Origin: Planococcus chinensis
GTDB lineage: Bacteria > Bacillota > Bacilli > Bacillales_A > Planococcaceae
Reading direction: 5' to 3'
Assembly (NCBI RefSeq): GCF_020071995.1
Contig: NZ_JABWTK010000017.1
Location: 1 to 50,858 of the forward strand
DNA: 50,858 bases
Part shown: positions 1-9,167 of the stretch, piece by piece
Layout of the letters: every line of letters starts with the position of its first letter
Position numbering within the stretch: position 1 is the stretch's first letter
Program-made: the position numbers and the translations under genes
The notes under the pieces: model-generated
Databases searched by the model: none
Told to the model about the DNA's origin: nothing
What the model saw: only the letters and a program-made list of their open reading frames with translations

Positions 1-65
<65 letters not shown>

Positions 66-70
66 AAGTA

Positions 71-115
71 AAAAAAGCCGTTGCCGGTATTTCCGGCGGC
101 GGCTTTTTTGTGTTT
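71..115 (+). terminator. rRNA operon terminator
   Basis: AAGCCG-T-TGCCGG, a short TATTT loop, then CCGGC-G-GCGGCTT followed by TTTTT form a strong GC-rich hairpin with a T tract right after the 5S gene. This is a typical intrinsic terminator of an rRNA operon. Confidence 0.88.
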
Positions 116-154
116 TCTTTTTTTATTTCTACCGGATGCTCTATGCCCAACAAA

Positions 155-183
155 CTGTTAAAGACGGGACATTCCGGTATAAT
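155..183 (+). promoter_or_regulatory. Putative sigma-A promoter of the decarboxylase gene
   Basis: A perfect TATAAT (178-183) lies 17 bp after a weak CTGTTA (155-160) and about 40 bp before the start codon at 222. Only the -10 element is convincing. Confidence 0.45.
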
Positions 184-221
184 GGACGTAATTCAAATAG
201 AAGATGTAAGGATGGAGATTT

Positions 222-1652
222 ATGACGCACCGCAGACCTTTAATTGATGCTTTAACTGCATTTCAACAACAGCAGCCGATTTCATTTCATGTACCGGGGC
301 ATAAAAACGGAGAGTTGTCGGCGTTGCCGTCCGAGATGCGATCAGCGCTGCCATACGATTTGACTGAAGTGACAGGCCTTGACGATCTTCATTATCCGGA
401 AGAGGCTATTCAGGAGGCGCAGCAGTTGCTGGCGGAAGCTTACGGCGCAGACCAAAGTTTCTTTTTGGTAAACGGTTCGACAGTCGGCAATTTGGCGATG
501 GTCTATGCGTCTTGCCAAGAAGGGGACATGGTCATCGTCCAGCGCAATGCACATAAGTCTATTTTCCACGCATTGGAGCTGGCAAAAGCACGTCCGGTGT
601 ATGTGGCGCCGGAGTGGGATGAGGAATCGCTGACAGCATCCGGTGTGGCATTTGCAGATATCACAGCAGCCGTAACAGCTCATCCCGAAGCGGCTGCCGT
701 CATTTTGACCTACCCGAATTACTACGGCATGGCGACGGCCGGCTTAAAGGAAACCATTGCGTTTTGCCAGTCACAGGGAATGCCTGTATTGGTCGATGAA
801 GCACACGGTGCCCATTTTCAAATCGGCACACCATTTCCTGCTTCTGCACTGGCATACGGCGCTGATGTTGTCGTCCATTCCGCGCATAAGACTTTGCCGG
901 CCATGACGATGGGGTCTTTCTTACATATCCAAGGCGACTTGGTGAACAGAGAAAAAATCATAAAATACTTGCGGATGCTGCAGTCGAGCAGTCCGTCTTA
1001 TCTTATTATGGCTTCGCTTGATGACGCACGCGCCTTTGTCGAAACCTATTCGCAGCCGGATATCCGGTATTTCGAAGACAAGCGGAAACAATTCATCAGA
1101 GGCCTGAAAAGCATTCCGAAGCTGGAAGTCTTTGAATCGGACGATCCGTTGAAGCTGATGCTCCGGGTGGAAGGCTATAATGGCTTCCAACTGAAGGCAC
1201 AGCTGGAGAAAGCCGGAATCCATGCGGAATTGGCGGATCCTTATCAAGTGCTGCTGATTTTGCCTTTGCTAAAACAAATTCATGCCTATCCTTTTGCGGA
1301 AGTGCGAAAACGCGTGAAGGAAGCGGTAAGGGCACTGGATCAATACCCGAGAGATGCGCTTGCGGTAAAGATGCCGATTCAGCAGACTATCAGTGTTCCT
1401 GAAATTTCCTTCTCACAAATGGACACGGAGACCCGTGAATGGATTTCTTATAAAGCGGCGGTTGGGCGAATTTCTGCCGGCATGGTCGTCCCTTACCCGC
1501 CAGGCATTCCGTTGATTGTTCCAGGGGAAAAATGGACCCTCGAAAAGCTTGAAGGACTGGCCGATTATTTGGCAACTGGAGCGCAGATTCAAGGAGAACA
1601 CCGGCTGGAAGAAAAATTAATCTGTGTGCTGCCTGAGATAAAAAGGCAATAA
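222..1652 (+). CDS. yaaO: Orn/Lys/Arg decarboxylase family protein (YaaO-like)
   Basis: This is a 476-residue fold-type I PLP-dependent decarboxylase of the Orn/Lys/Arg class. It shows the N-terminal HVPGHKNG signature (23-30), the cofactor-binding VDEAHGAH block (191-198) and SAHKT, where Lys223 should form the Schiff base with PLP. The length fits the short Bacillus YaaO/SpeA subgroup, which lacks the N-terminal wing domain of the E. coli enzymes. The ATG at 222 is preceded by AAGGATGGAG at suitable distance. By position before tmk it is the yaaO equivalent. The family makes polyamine precursors (agmatine, cadaverine or putrescine); the substrate cannot be told from sequence. It is followed directly by ppx-ppk, which B. 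subtilis does not have here. Confidence 0.9.
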   Translation: MTHRRPLIDALTAFQQQQPISFHVPGHKNGELSALPSEMRSALPYDLTEVTGLDDLHYPEEAIQEAQQLLAEAYGADQSFFLVNGSTVGNLAMVYASCQEGDMVIVQRNAHKSIFHALELAKARPVYVAPEWDEESLTASGVAFADITAAVTAHPEAAAVILTYPNYYGMATAGLKETIAFCQSQGMPVLVDEAHGAHFQIGTPFPASALAYGADVVVHSAHKTLPAMTMGSFLHIQGDLVNREKIIKYLRMLQSSSPSYLIMASLDDARAFVETYSQPDIRYFEDKRKQFIRGLKSIPKLEVFESDDPLKLMLRVEGYNGFQLKAQLEKAGIHAELADPYQVLLILPLLKQIHAYPFAEVRKRVKEAVRALDQYPRDALAVKMPIQQTISVPEISFSQMDTETREWISYKAAVGRISAGMVVPYPPGIPLIVPGEKWTLEKLEGLADYLATGAQIQGEHRLEEKLICVLPEIKRQ

Positions 1653-1711
1653 ATGCTGAGAATTGGGTATGGTAAAGTATACGAAATTTTACAAGGCGGG
1701 ATGTGGAGACT

Positions 1712-3247
1712 ATGATGGACCAGGAAAAGTACGCCATTGTGGATATTGGATCGAATACGATGAGGCTCGTGATTTACTCGCGTGATAAAAGCGGCAGGCT
1801 GACAGAAAGCGAAAACGTCAAAGCGGTAGCGCGCCTGCGCAATTATTTGTCGGAAAGCGGAAAGCTGGAGCCGGAAGGAATGGATGTTTTAATACATACT
1901 CTTCAAGGCTTTCAGGAAGTGACGAGGCACCATAATCTCAATGAAGTCAGATGTGTTGCGACAGCTGCTATTCGGCAAGCCAATAACCAAGAAGAGATCT
2001 TGGATCGGGTGGAAAAGGAGACCGACTTTTCGATGCGGATTTTATCCGAATTCGAAGAAGCAAACTACGGTTTTTTGGCGGTCGTCAACTCCACGCCATT
2101 TGAAAGCGGGATTACGGTGGATATCGGGGGAGGCAGTACGGAAATCACGTATTTCCAGGAACGGAAGTTGATTTATTTCTATAGTTTTCCGTTTGGCGCC
2201 TTGTCGCTAAAACAGCAATTCGTCAAAAACGATGTACCGACTGCACAGGAATTAAAGGCGCTTCGGAAGTTTCTGAAAGAGCAGTTCAGCATTTTGCCTT
2301 GGCTGAAGAATAAGAAATTGCCTTTGATCGGCATCGGGGGAAGTGCGCGGAACCTGGCCCAGATTCATCAGGAACACATCGGCTATCCGGTAGCCGGTAT
2401 CCATCAGTACATGATGTCCGAAAGCAATGTGAAAAGCGTCCATAGCATGCTGTTGGGCATGGACTTCTCAGAAATTCAGCGAGTGGAAGGGCTAACCAAA
2501 GACCGGGCGGATATTATCATTCCGGCCATCGAGGTGTTTGTCCACTTGATGGATTATATCGATACGGATACATTTGCCTTAAGCAGAAAAGGCTTGCGTG
2601 ACGGCGTATTTTATGAAGAGATGATCAAAGATTTCGAGCTTTCCATTTTTCCGAATGTGCTGGAAGAAAGTTTTTATGAGCTGGCCAGCGATTTTGACAT
2701 CAACCTTACACATGCCACCCATGTCACTGCGAATGCTACGATGATTTTCAGGGAACTGGAGAAATGCGGTGTCTTTTCTTTAGAGCCGAATGACACAAAA
2801 TATATCCGCCTGGGCAGCGCCTTATACAACCTGGGTTCCTACATCGATGCAGAAGCGAGCCATCAGCATACGTTTTATTTATTGGCAAACCGCACCATTG
2901 ACGGCTTGCTCCATAAAGACCGAATGACGGTGGCGCTGATTGCCTCCTTTAAAAACCGGGAAGTGTTTAAACGCAATGCAGCGATGTATGAGGATTGGTT
3001 CACAAAAGACGAACTGGCCAAATACAGCTTATTTGGCGCTATTGTAAAGCTGGCATACAGTTTAAATGCAACCAAGCGGGACATTATCAAGGATATCCAA
3101 ATCGAAGCGTTAGACAATCAGGAACTGGTGTTTAAAATCCAATGCAACAGTGATTGGAAACCGGAGCAGTACCAAGCGGAAAAACAGAAGAAACATTTGG
3201 AAAAACAGCTGAAGAAATCCATTCAATTTCAATTTATGAAAAATTAA
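1712..3247 (+). CDS. ppx: Exopolyphosphatase / Ppx-GppA family phosphatase
   Basis: The protein has 511 residues from this start. It has the ASKHA-fold phosphate-binding blocks of Ppx/GppA: DIGSNT (11-16) and DIGGGSTE (137-144), then a GIGGSARN loop and a C-terminal helical HD-like half with many His residues. It removes terminal phosphate from polyphosphate or, in GppA members, converts pppGpp to ppGpp. The adjacent ppk favours the polyphosphate role. ATG at 1712 was chosen over the in-frame GTG at 1703, which sits inside the GTGGAG ribosome binding sequence; ATG at 1715 is equally possible. The length is close to E. coli Ppx. ppx-ppk pairs occur in many Bacillales, but here the pair separates yaaO from tmk. 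Confidence 0.93.
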   Translation: MMDQEKYAIVDIGSNTMRLVIYSRDKSGRLTESENVKAVARLRNYLSESGKLEPEGMDVLIHTLQGFQEVTRHHNLNEVRCVATAAIRQANNQEEILDRVEKETDFSMRILSEFEEANYGFLAVVNSTPFESGITVDIGGGSTEITYFQERKLIYFYSFPFGALSLKQQFVKNDVPTAQELKALRKFLKEQFSILPWLKNKKLPLIGIGGSARNLAQIHQEHIGYPVAGIHQYMMSESNVKSVHSMLLGMDFSEIQRVEGLTKDRADIIIPAIEVFVHLMDYIDTDTFALSRKGLRDGVFYEEMIKDFELSIFPNVLEESFYELASDFDINLTHATHVTANATMIFRELEKCGVFSLEPNDTKYIRLGSALYNLGSYIDAEASHQHTFYLLANRTIDGLLHKDRMTVALIASFKNREVFKRNAAMYEDWFTKDELAKYSLFGAIVKLAYSLNATKRDIIKDIQIEALDNQELVFKIQCNSDWKPEQYQAEKQKKHLEKQLKKSIQFQFMKN

Positions 3248-3312
3248 TTGCTTCTAGGCTCTCCTAATCTGGCGAGAAAGCAAAAGTCTGACATGAAAAG
3301 GTGGTGGAACAG

Positions 3313-5424
3313 GTGCCGAACGTAAAGAAAACCGCCGTTAATCTGGATAACCCTTCTTATTACAATAATAGAGAACTCAGCTGGCTGGCATTTAACGAAA
3401 GGGTATTAAGGGAATCGTTGGATGAGCGCAACCCTTTGCTGGAGCGCTTTAAGTTTTTGTCGATTTTCAGCTCGAACCTCGATGAATTTTTCATGGTACG
3501 GGTGGCAGGCCTCCAGGATCAAGTCAAAGTGGGATTTGCCCGGCCAGAGAATAAGGCAGGGATGACACCGCGGCAGCAATTGAAGGAAATCGGCAATAAA
3601 ACGCATGAGTTGGTGGAGTTGCAGTACAAAACTTTGCGCGATGTACTGCTCCCGCAAATGAAGCAGCATGGCGTCCGGATCCATAAAATGGACGAGTTGA
3701 CCGAACGTGAGCTTAAGGAAATAGAAGCGTATTTTGATGAACTGGTATTTCCAGTGCTGACGCCGCTGGCGATTGATGCCTACAGGCCATTTCCGATGCT
3801 GTTGAACCGCAGCATCAACTTGGCCATTTTGCTGGAGGACCGGGATAAAGAAGCGGCTTCCCCGTTCAAGACAGCGATTGTCCAAATGCCGGCCGTACTG
3901 GACCGCTTTGTTTACTTGGACGACAAGGCGGGCAAAGAACGTTTTGTCTTGCTGGAAGACGTCATCCGGCATTTTATCAGCAAATTGTTCCAAGGGTTTA
4001 AAGTGGTGTCGGCATCTGTTTTTCGGATTACGCGCAATGCCGATATGACCATTCATGAAGAAGGCGCCCGCGACTTGCTGAAAGAAATTGAAGAAGAGCT
4101 GAGGAAGCGCAAATGGGGGGCGGCTGTCCGCCTGGAAGTGCAAAAAGAAGGCATTGATCCTGAGATGCTCACGTATTTAACCGAAGCGCTTGAAATCAAT
4201 AAAAAAGACGTTTATGAAGTAGAAGGTCCAATCGATTTGACTTTGTTTTTCAACTTCTATAAAAAAATGGAGAAAACCCACAAAAAGCTTGTCTACGAAA
4301 AACGAATTTCACAGCCGCCCCGCGATTTGGCTTCCGATGAAGACATTTTCGATCAAGTGGCTGAACAGGATATCTTTTTGCACCACCCTTATGAATCGTT
4401 CGGGCCTGTCGTGGAGTTTATGTCAAAAGCTGCTGATGACCCGGATGTTCTGGCGATCAAGCAGACACTGTACCGGGTAAGCGGTGATTCGCCCATTATC
4501 AAAGCTTTGAAAAGAGCAGCTGAAAACGGAAAACAAGTCACGGTGCTGGTGGAATTGAAAGCCCGATTTGACGAAGAAAACAATGTCCAATGGGCAAAAG
4601 AATTGGAACAGGCTGGGTGCCACGTCATTTATGGCATCACGCATTTAAAAACCCATAGCAAAATCACGCTCGTTGTACGCAAAAAAGACGGACAGATTGC
4701 CCGTTTCGTGCATTTGGGGACCGGCAACTACAATGATCAAACGGCAAAAATCTACACCGATATGAGCCTTTTCACTTCCGACCGGGAATTCGGTGTGGAT
4801 GCGACGAACTTCTTCAATTATTTGAGCGGCTATACGGAAAAACCGGCATTCCATCGATTGTCCGTGGCGCCTTTCAGTATCCGCAAAGATTTTTTGGAGA
4901 TGATTGAAGCGGAAATCAAGCACCACCGCAAATCCAATAATGGCCTCATCATTGCAAAGATGAACTCGCTTACGGACAAAGCCATCATTAAGAAGTTGTA
5001 CGAAGCTTCGATCGAAGGGGTGCGCGTGGATTTGATTGTAAGAGGCATTTGCTGCTTGCGCCCCGGCATCAAAGGAGTCAGCGAACACATCCGGGTCCGA
5101 AGCATTGTCGGCAGATTGCTCGAACACAGCCGGGTCTATTATTTCTATCATAACGGGGAAGAAAAGACGTTTTTGTCTTCAGCCGATATGATGACGCGGA
5201 ATATGGAAAACCGCATTGAAATTCTCTTTCCGGTTCATAGCCGCCGGATCAAAAAACAAGTGAAGCATGTGCTGGAAATGGCTTTGAAGGACAATGTCAA
5301 AGCGCGCGAACAAGATGCATCCGGACAATACCATTACGTGAAAAGAAAAGACGGCGACAAGGAAATCAACAGCCAGCTGCAATTGTACAATGAAGCGTAT
5401 CAAGTGGCAGAAGACGAGGAATGA
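3313..5424 (+). CDS. ppk: Polyphosphate kinase 1
   Basis: This 703-residue PPK1 makes polyphosphate reversibly from ATP. Domains in order are the N-terminal helical domain with NRELSWLAFNERVL, the head domain, and two phospholipase-D-like C-terminal domains. The autophosphorylated His is in THSKITL (His448). The second catalytic His is in HSRVYY (His605). Their 157-residue spacing equals that of E. coli His435/His592. GTG at 3313 is chosen because AAAGGTGGTGG (3297-3307) is an ideal Shine-Dalgarno five bases upstream; the in-frame GTG codons at 3301 and 3304 are part of that sequence. It lies 65 bp after ppx, probably cotranscribed, and ends in a terminator that overlaps its stop codon. Confidence 0.96.
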   Translation: MPNVKKTAVNLDNPSYYNNRELSWLAFNERVLRESLDERNPLLERFKFLSIFSSNLDEFFMVRVAGLQDQVKVGFARPENKAGMTPRQQLKEIGNKTHELVELQYKTLRDVLLPQMKQHGVRIHKMDELTERELKEIEAYFDELVFPVLTPLAIDAYRPFPMLLNRSINLAILLEDRDKEAASPFKTAIVQMPAVLDRFVYLDDKAGKERFVLLEDVIRHFISKLFQGFKVVSASVFRITRNADMTIHEEGARDLLKEIEEELRKRKWGAAVRLEVQKEGIDPEMLTYLTEALEINKKDVYEVEGPIDLTLFFNFYKKMEKTHKKLVYEKRISQPPRDLASDEDIFDQVAEQDIFLHHPYESFGPVVEFMSKAADDPDVLAIKQTLYRVSGDSPIIKALKRAAENGKQVTVLVELKARFDEENNVQWAKELEQAGCHVIYGITHLKTHSKITLVVRKKDGQIARFVHLGTGNYNDQTAKIYTDMSLFTSDREFGVDATNFFNYLSGYTEKPAFHRLSVAPFSIRKDFLEMIEAEIKHHRKSNNGLIIAKMNSLTDKAIIKKLYEASIEGVRVDLIVRGICCLRPGIKGVSEHIRVRSIVGRLLEHSRVYYFYHNGEEKTFLSSADMMTRNMENRIEILFPVHSRRIKKQVKHVLEMALKDNVKAREQDASGQYHYVKRKDGDKEINSQLQLYNEAYQVAEDEE

Positions 5425-5456
5425 GCCTGATTGAAGTTTTTGATCAGGCTTTATTT
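5424..5456 (+). terminator. Intrinsic terminator of ppx-ppk
   Basis: AGCCTGAT (5424-5431) and ATCAGGCT (5443-5450) are perfect complements around an 11-base loop, followed by TTATTT. The stem starts on the last base of the ppk stop codon, so it closes the ppx-ppk unit before tmk. Confidence 0.8.
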
Positions 5457-5521
5457 GCCTGTAAATGCTCAGTTTCCTGTATAGTGGAAGAATAACAACA
5501 TCAAGAAAACGGGTGAAACGA

Positions 5522-6169
5522 ATGGGTTATTTAATTACGCTGGAAGGCGGAGAAGGTGCAGGGAAATCGAGCATCTTAACACGTTTGGCTTCTGCGCTGG
5601 AAAAGCAGGGACATACAGTAGTTTGCACAAGGGAACCGGGCGGCATCGAAATCGCGGAACAAATCCGGAAAGTGATTCTCGACCGGGAGAATGTCCAAAT
5701 GGATCCACGGACAGAGGCCCTATTGTATGCAGCTGCCAGAAGACAGCATTTAGTGGAACGCATCATACCGGCTATGAAAGCGGGAAAAGTCGTGCTATGC
5801 GACCGTTACATAGACAGCAGTTTGGCATATCAGGGTCACGCGAGAGGTCTTGGCATAGAAGAGATTTACGCTATCAATAAATTTGCCATCAATGAATACA
5901 TGCCGGATTTAACGCTTTATTTTGATGTAGAGCCGGCCGTCGGGCTTGCCCGCATCGAAAAAGACGCCGGCCGTGAAGTGAACCGGCTGGATGTGGAGTC
6001 GTTGAAATTCCATGAAGCGGTGCGTGAAGGCTATCAGCTGCTTGTTCGGCAGGATCCGGAGCGGATCAAAGTCGTAGACGCTGGAAACAGCATGGATCAG
6101 GTATTTGCGGATGCGTTCTATCGTGTCACGGAATTTATCGGAACAGACGGAAAACCCGGGAATCGCTGA
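5522..6169 (+). CDS. tmk: Thymidylate kinase
   Basis: The 215-residue dTMP kinase makes dTDP for DNA synthesis. The P-loop GGEGAGKSS is at 9-17, the DRY motif is followed by [15 protein letters not shown], and the lid region has an Arg-rich [14 protein letters not shown] stretch. ATG at 5522 is preceded by GGGTG and places the P-loop in the usual position; the 19-codon upstream extension (from 5465) is not conserved in the family and has no ribosome site. The gene opens the classic tmk-yaaQ-holB-yaaT-yabA order of Bacillales. A weak promoter (TTGCCT at 5455, TATAGT at 5480, spacing 19) lies between the ppk terminator and the start. Confidence 0.97.
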   Translation: MGYLITLEGGEGAGKSSILTRLASALEKQGHTVVCTREPGGIEIAEQIRKVILDRENVQMDPRTEALLYAAARRQHLVERIIPAMKAGKVVLCDRYIDSSLAYQGHARGLGIEEIYAINKFAINEYMPDLTLYFDVEPAVGLARIEKDAGREVNRLDVESLKFHEAVREGYQLLVRQDPERIKVVDAGNSMDQVFADAFYRVTEFIGTDGKPGNR

Positions 6170-6200
6170 CAGCGTTGGGCTGGGTTTGATCGGGTATTGG

Positions 6201-6241
6201 AAGGGGCGGCCGCAGGAAAGATATGCGGCGTCCCCCTTTCT
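6201..6241 (+). terminator. Possible terminator after tmk
   Basis: AAGGGGCGGCCGCA and TGCGGCGTCCCCCTT can form a GC-rich, imperfect hairpin (one bulge or mismatch) followed by TTC. The T tract is short, so termination may be partial and let tmk transcripts reach darA. Confidence 0.45.
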
Positions 6242-6282
6242 TCATGGTATACTTATATAGAAGGAATACGAAAAAGGAGTGA

Positions 6283-6618
<336 letters not shown>

Positions 6619-6820
6619 GTGTTCTTAAAAACGCTTGATGCGTGAAGCGATAAAGTGAAACTTCAACCGGCGGGGATTTTTGTTCTTCACCGGTTGGCAG
6701 TTGATCCAAATGGACGTTTACGGACAGTTTGTCTTCGGTATATAGGGATAAAGAATAGAGGAATCCCGTGCTCCGTCTGGAACACGGGATTTTTTACAAA
6801 GGCTGAATGAAGGTGAAAGT
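6619..6820. other. Gene-free gap where yaaR is expected
   Basis: These 202 bases hold no supported gene. A GTG-started frame of 51 codons (6655-6810) has no ribosome binding site and no recognisable family. CAACCGG and CCGGTTG (about 6664-6697) can pair across a 19-base loop. In B. subtilis yaaR sits between yaaQ and holB; here only this spacer and a terminator remain. Confidence 0.5.
6762..6795 (+). terminator. Intrinsic terminator upstream of holB
   Basis: AATCCCGTG-C-TCC and GGA-AC-ACGGGATT pair around a GTCT loop and are followed by six Ts. It would end transcription from darA only 25 bases before holB, so holB needs read-through or a promoter close to its start. Confidence 0.85.
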
Positions 6821-7813
6821 GTGCAAAAGACCATCGAAGAATTCCAGGAGATGCAGCCAGTGGTCATGAAAAGGCTTCAAGGCGCATACGCAAAAGACCG
6901 AATGGCTCACGCTTATTTGTTTGAGGGGCCGGCAGGGTCAGGGCTCACGGAAGTGACGCACTTTTTTGTGAAACTGCTGCTTTGTGAACATCCAGTACAA
7001 AATGTTCCATGTGAAACATGCCGAAGCTGCCAGCTTTACAATTCCGGAAACCATCCGAGCATCGTGTTCATTGAGCCGGATGGCCAAAACATCAAAATCG
7101 ATCAAATACGCGAATTGATTTTCAATATGAATAAAACGGGTTTTAGTACAGGCCGTAAAATATATGTGATTCAAGATGCAGACCGCATGAACAATGCCTC
7201 TGCCAATGCATTGCTGAAGTTTTTAGAAGAACCGGAAATGAACGTCACGGCGATTTTGTTGACGGAGCGCTTGAATGCCATCATGACAACGATTCGTTCA
7301 CGCTGCCAGCTGGTGTCGTTTCAGCCGCTGTCACGGCCGAAAATGATGGAGCGGCTGGTCGGCGACAGAATGACGGCATCACTTGCTGCGACGGTCAGCA
7401 TGCTGACGCAAAACTTGGACGAAGCGAAAGAGCTGGCTGCAGATGAAGCTTTCATTCAACAGCGCAAAGTTGTGTTAAAATTAGTGGAAGCTGTAAACAG
7501 CAATGTCCATGAAGCTCTTTTGTTGCTGCAATCGGAATGGCTTCCAGTATTTAAAGAAAAAGAAGATACCGAAAGAGGGCTCGACATGTTATTATTTGCA
7601 TATCGGGACATCGCTTCGGTAAAAGCGGGTCTTGAAACTGCTCGAACTTATCCAGATATGGATGAACTATGGAAACAGATGGCGCTTCAGCGTTCATATC
7701 CCGTGCTTTCCAAGCAATTGCAGGCTGTTTTGCAGGCCAAGCAGCAATTGCCGCGCAATATGAACCGAACGCTGCTGATGGAGCAGTTAATGCTGAACCT
7801 GCAGGAGGGATAA
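6821..7813 (+). CDS. holB: DNA polymerase III delta' subunit
   Basis: The 330-residue AAA+ clamp-loader subunit shows the family opening with HAYLFEGPAGSG (30-41), a zinc cluster of Cys55, Cys64, Cys67 and Cys70, and the SRC motif (160-162) that supplies the arginine finger. It works with DnaX and HolA to load the DnaN sliding clamp. The P-loop reads GPAGSGLT and lacks the catalytic Lys, so this subunit is not expected to hydrolyse ATP itself, as in other delta' proteins. Start is GTG at 6821 after GAAGGTGA. The ricT ribosome site lies in its last codons, indicating translational coupling in a holB-ricT-yabA unit. Confidence 0.95.
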   Translation: MQKTIEEFQEMQPVVMKRLQGAYAKDRMAHAYLFEGPAGSGLTEVTHFFVKLLLCEHPVQNVPCETCRSCQLYNSGNHPSIVFIEPDGQNIKIDQIRELIFNMNKTGFSTGRKIYVIQDADRMNNASANALLKFLEEPEMNVTAILLTERLNAIMTTIRSRCQLVSFQPLSRPKMMERLVGDRMTASLAATVSMLTQNLDEAKELAADEAFIQQRKVVLKLVEAVNSNVHEALLLLQSEWLPVFKEKEDTERGLDMLLFAYRDIASVKAGLETARTYPDMDELWKQMALQRSYPVLSKQLQAVLQAKQQLPRNMNRTLLMEQLMLNLQEG

Positions 7814-7817
7814 GCAA

Positions 7818-8630
7818 GTGTACAATGTAATTGGTGTCCGCTTTAAGAAAGCGGGTAAAATATATTATTTCGACCCTGGCGAGTTTGCGATCCAAAAAGA
7901 CGATTACGTCATCGTAGAAACGGCAAGAGGGATTGAATACGGCAAAGTGGTCGTACCGGTCAAAACAGTGGAGGAGCACGATGTCGTGCTTCCCTTAAAA
8001 CAAGTGGTCCGTGTTGCAAGTGAACGGGACCGCCAGCAAGTAGAAGAAAACCGCTTGGAAGCCGGACGTGCTTTTGAGATGGGAACGCAAAAAATTGAAG
8101 AGCACCGGCTGGAAATGAAGCTGGTGGACGTGGAATACACATTTGACCGCAACAAAGTCATCTTTTATTTCACAGCGGAAGGGCGTGTCGACTTCCGCAA
8201 CCTGGTAAAAGATCTGGCTTCTATTTTCCGGACGCGTATCGAATTGCGCCAAATCGGCGTACGGGATGAAGCAAAAATGCTGGGAGGCATCGGCCCTTGT
8301 GGACGGATGCTGTGCTGTTCGACGTTTTTGGGCGATTTTGAGCCCGTGTCGATCAAAATGGCAAAAGACCAGAATTTGTCGCTGAATCCTTCGAAGATCT
8401 CCGGGTTATGCGGACGCTTGATGTGCTGCCTGAAATACGAGAACGATGAATACGAAACGGCGAAAAAAGAAATGCCGGACGTTGGCACCCGGGTTTCTAC
8501 GCCGGATGGCGATGGCCGTGTCGTAGGCATGAATATATTGGAACGTGTGTTGAAGATTCGCTTAACTGAGCAGGAACAGACATTAGAATACTCATTAAGT
8601 GAGATAATGGGCCAAGGAACGAGAGCGTGA
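7818..8630 (+). CDS. ricT: PSP1-domain protein RicT (YaaT)
   Basis: The 270-residue protein has the PSP1 C-terminal domain with two cysteine clusters, GPCGRMLCC (Cys161, 166, 167) and GLCGRLMCC (Cys198, 203, 204). In B. subtilis RicT forms the RicAFT complex, which carries [4Fe-4S] clusters and stimulates RNase Y processing of mRNAs, besides affecting competence, biofilm and sporulation. Start is GTG at 7818, preceded by a strong AGGAGGG located inside the end of holB. Its retention in a lineage that seems to have lost sporulation supports the RNA-processing role as the conserved one. Confidence 0.95.
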   Translation: MYNVIGVRFKKAGKIYYFDPGEFAIQKDDYVIVETARGIEYGKVVVPVKTVEEHDVVLPLKQVVRVASERDRQQVEENRLEAGRAFEMGTQKIEEHRLEMKLVDVEYTFDRNKVIFYFTAEGRVDFRNLVKDLASIFRTRIELRQIGVRDEAKMLGGIGPCGRMLCCSTFLGDFEPVSIKMAKDQNLSLNPSKISGLCGRLMCCLKYENDEYETAKKEMPDVGTRVSTPDGDGRVVGMNILERVLKIRLTEQEQTLEYSLSEIMGQGTRA

Positions 8631-8641
8631 GGTGGTTTTAA

Positions 8642-9001
8642 GTGAAAGAGAAAAACTTTTTGGACACGGTCATGGATTTCGAGCAGCAGCTCGAATCCAT
8701 CCAAGAACAGTTTCGGGAATTGAAAGCCGTAGTTGCTCATACGATGGAAGAACATCATGCATTGCAATTGGAGAACCATCATTTGCGGGCGAGATTGGAT
8801 GAACTCCATCAAGCGGTTCCGGAAACAGCTGCAGTGGATCCGATAAAATTGAAAAAAGCAGCTATGGATATCGGAGAAGGCTACGATAACTTGGCGCGTT
8901 TGTACCACGAAGGCTATCATGTATGCCATGTACATTTCGGCAGCTCAAGAAAAGGCGACGATTGCCTGTTTTGTTTATCTTTCTTAAATAAACAAAACTA
9001 A
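8642..9001 (+). CDS. yabA: Replication initiation control protein YabA
   Basis: This 119-residue protein has an N-terminal heptad-rich coiled coil (about 5-60) that makes the tetramer, a linker, and a C-terminal zinc-binding domain with HVCHVHF and CLFC (Cys95, Cys108, Cys111 plus a His). YabA bridges DnaA and DnaN and blocks cooperative DnaA binding at oriC, limiting re-initiation. GTG start at 8642 with GAGGTGG upstream. It ends the holB-ricT-yabA run and is followed by a structured repeat and terminator. Confidence 0.94.
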   Translation: MKEKNFLDTVMDFEQQLESIQEQFRELKAVVAHTMEEHHALQLENHHLRARLDELHQAVPETAAVDPIKLKKAAMDIGEGYDNLARLYHEGYHVCHVHFGSSRKGDDCLFCLSFLNKQN

Positions 9002-9142
9002 AGAAAAGCGGAAGCGCCTGGGCAGCTCCGAACAGCTTAAGGTAGACTGCCGAAGCGGCTCTTTGCCGCACAGGCGGGCTGCCTTAAGACCCGAGGAGCT
9101 AGGCGCTGCAGCTGGACATACAGAAAAGCGGAAGCGCCTGAG
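9002..9142 (+). repeat. Structured intergenic repeat element with second partial copy
   Basis: AGAAAAGCGGAAGCGCCT occurs at 9002-9019 and again at 9122-9139. Between them is a highly self-complementary block: GCGCCT (9014) with AGGCGC (9101), AGCTCC (9024) with GGAGCT (9095), CTTAAGGTAG with CTGCCTTAAG, and GCGGC-TCTTT-GCCGC. It ends in AGCTGGACATA. Similar 'AGAAAAGCGnAAGCGCC ... GAGCTGGACA' elements are known to me as non-coding repeats in many Bacillaceae/Planococcaceae genomes. It has no ORF and is probably a non-autonomous MITE/REP-like sequence. A second, truncated start follows immediately. Confidence 0.75.
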
Positions 9143-9167
9143 ACCTGGGTGCTGGAGCAAAACAAAC

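Noticed and set aside
3406..4143. 245-codon minus-strand frame inside ppk
   Set aside because: It is antisense to the strongly conserved PPK1 protein, has no ribosome site, and its composition (many Phe, His, Gln) is typical of shadow frames.
8165..8935. 256-codon minus-strand frame over ricT and yabA
   Set aside because: It covers two recognised genes in antisense and has no recognisable domain.
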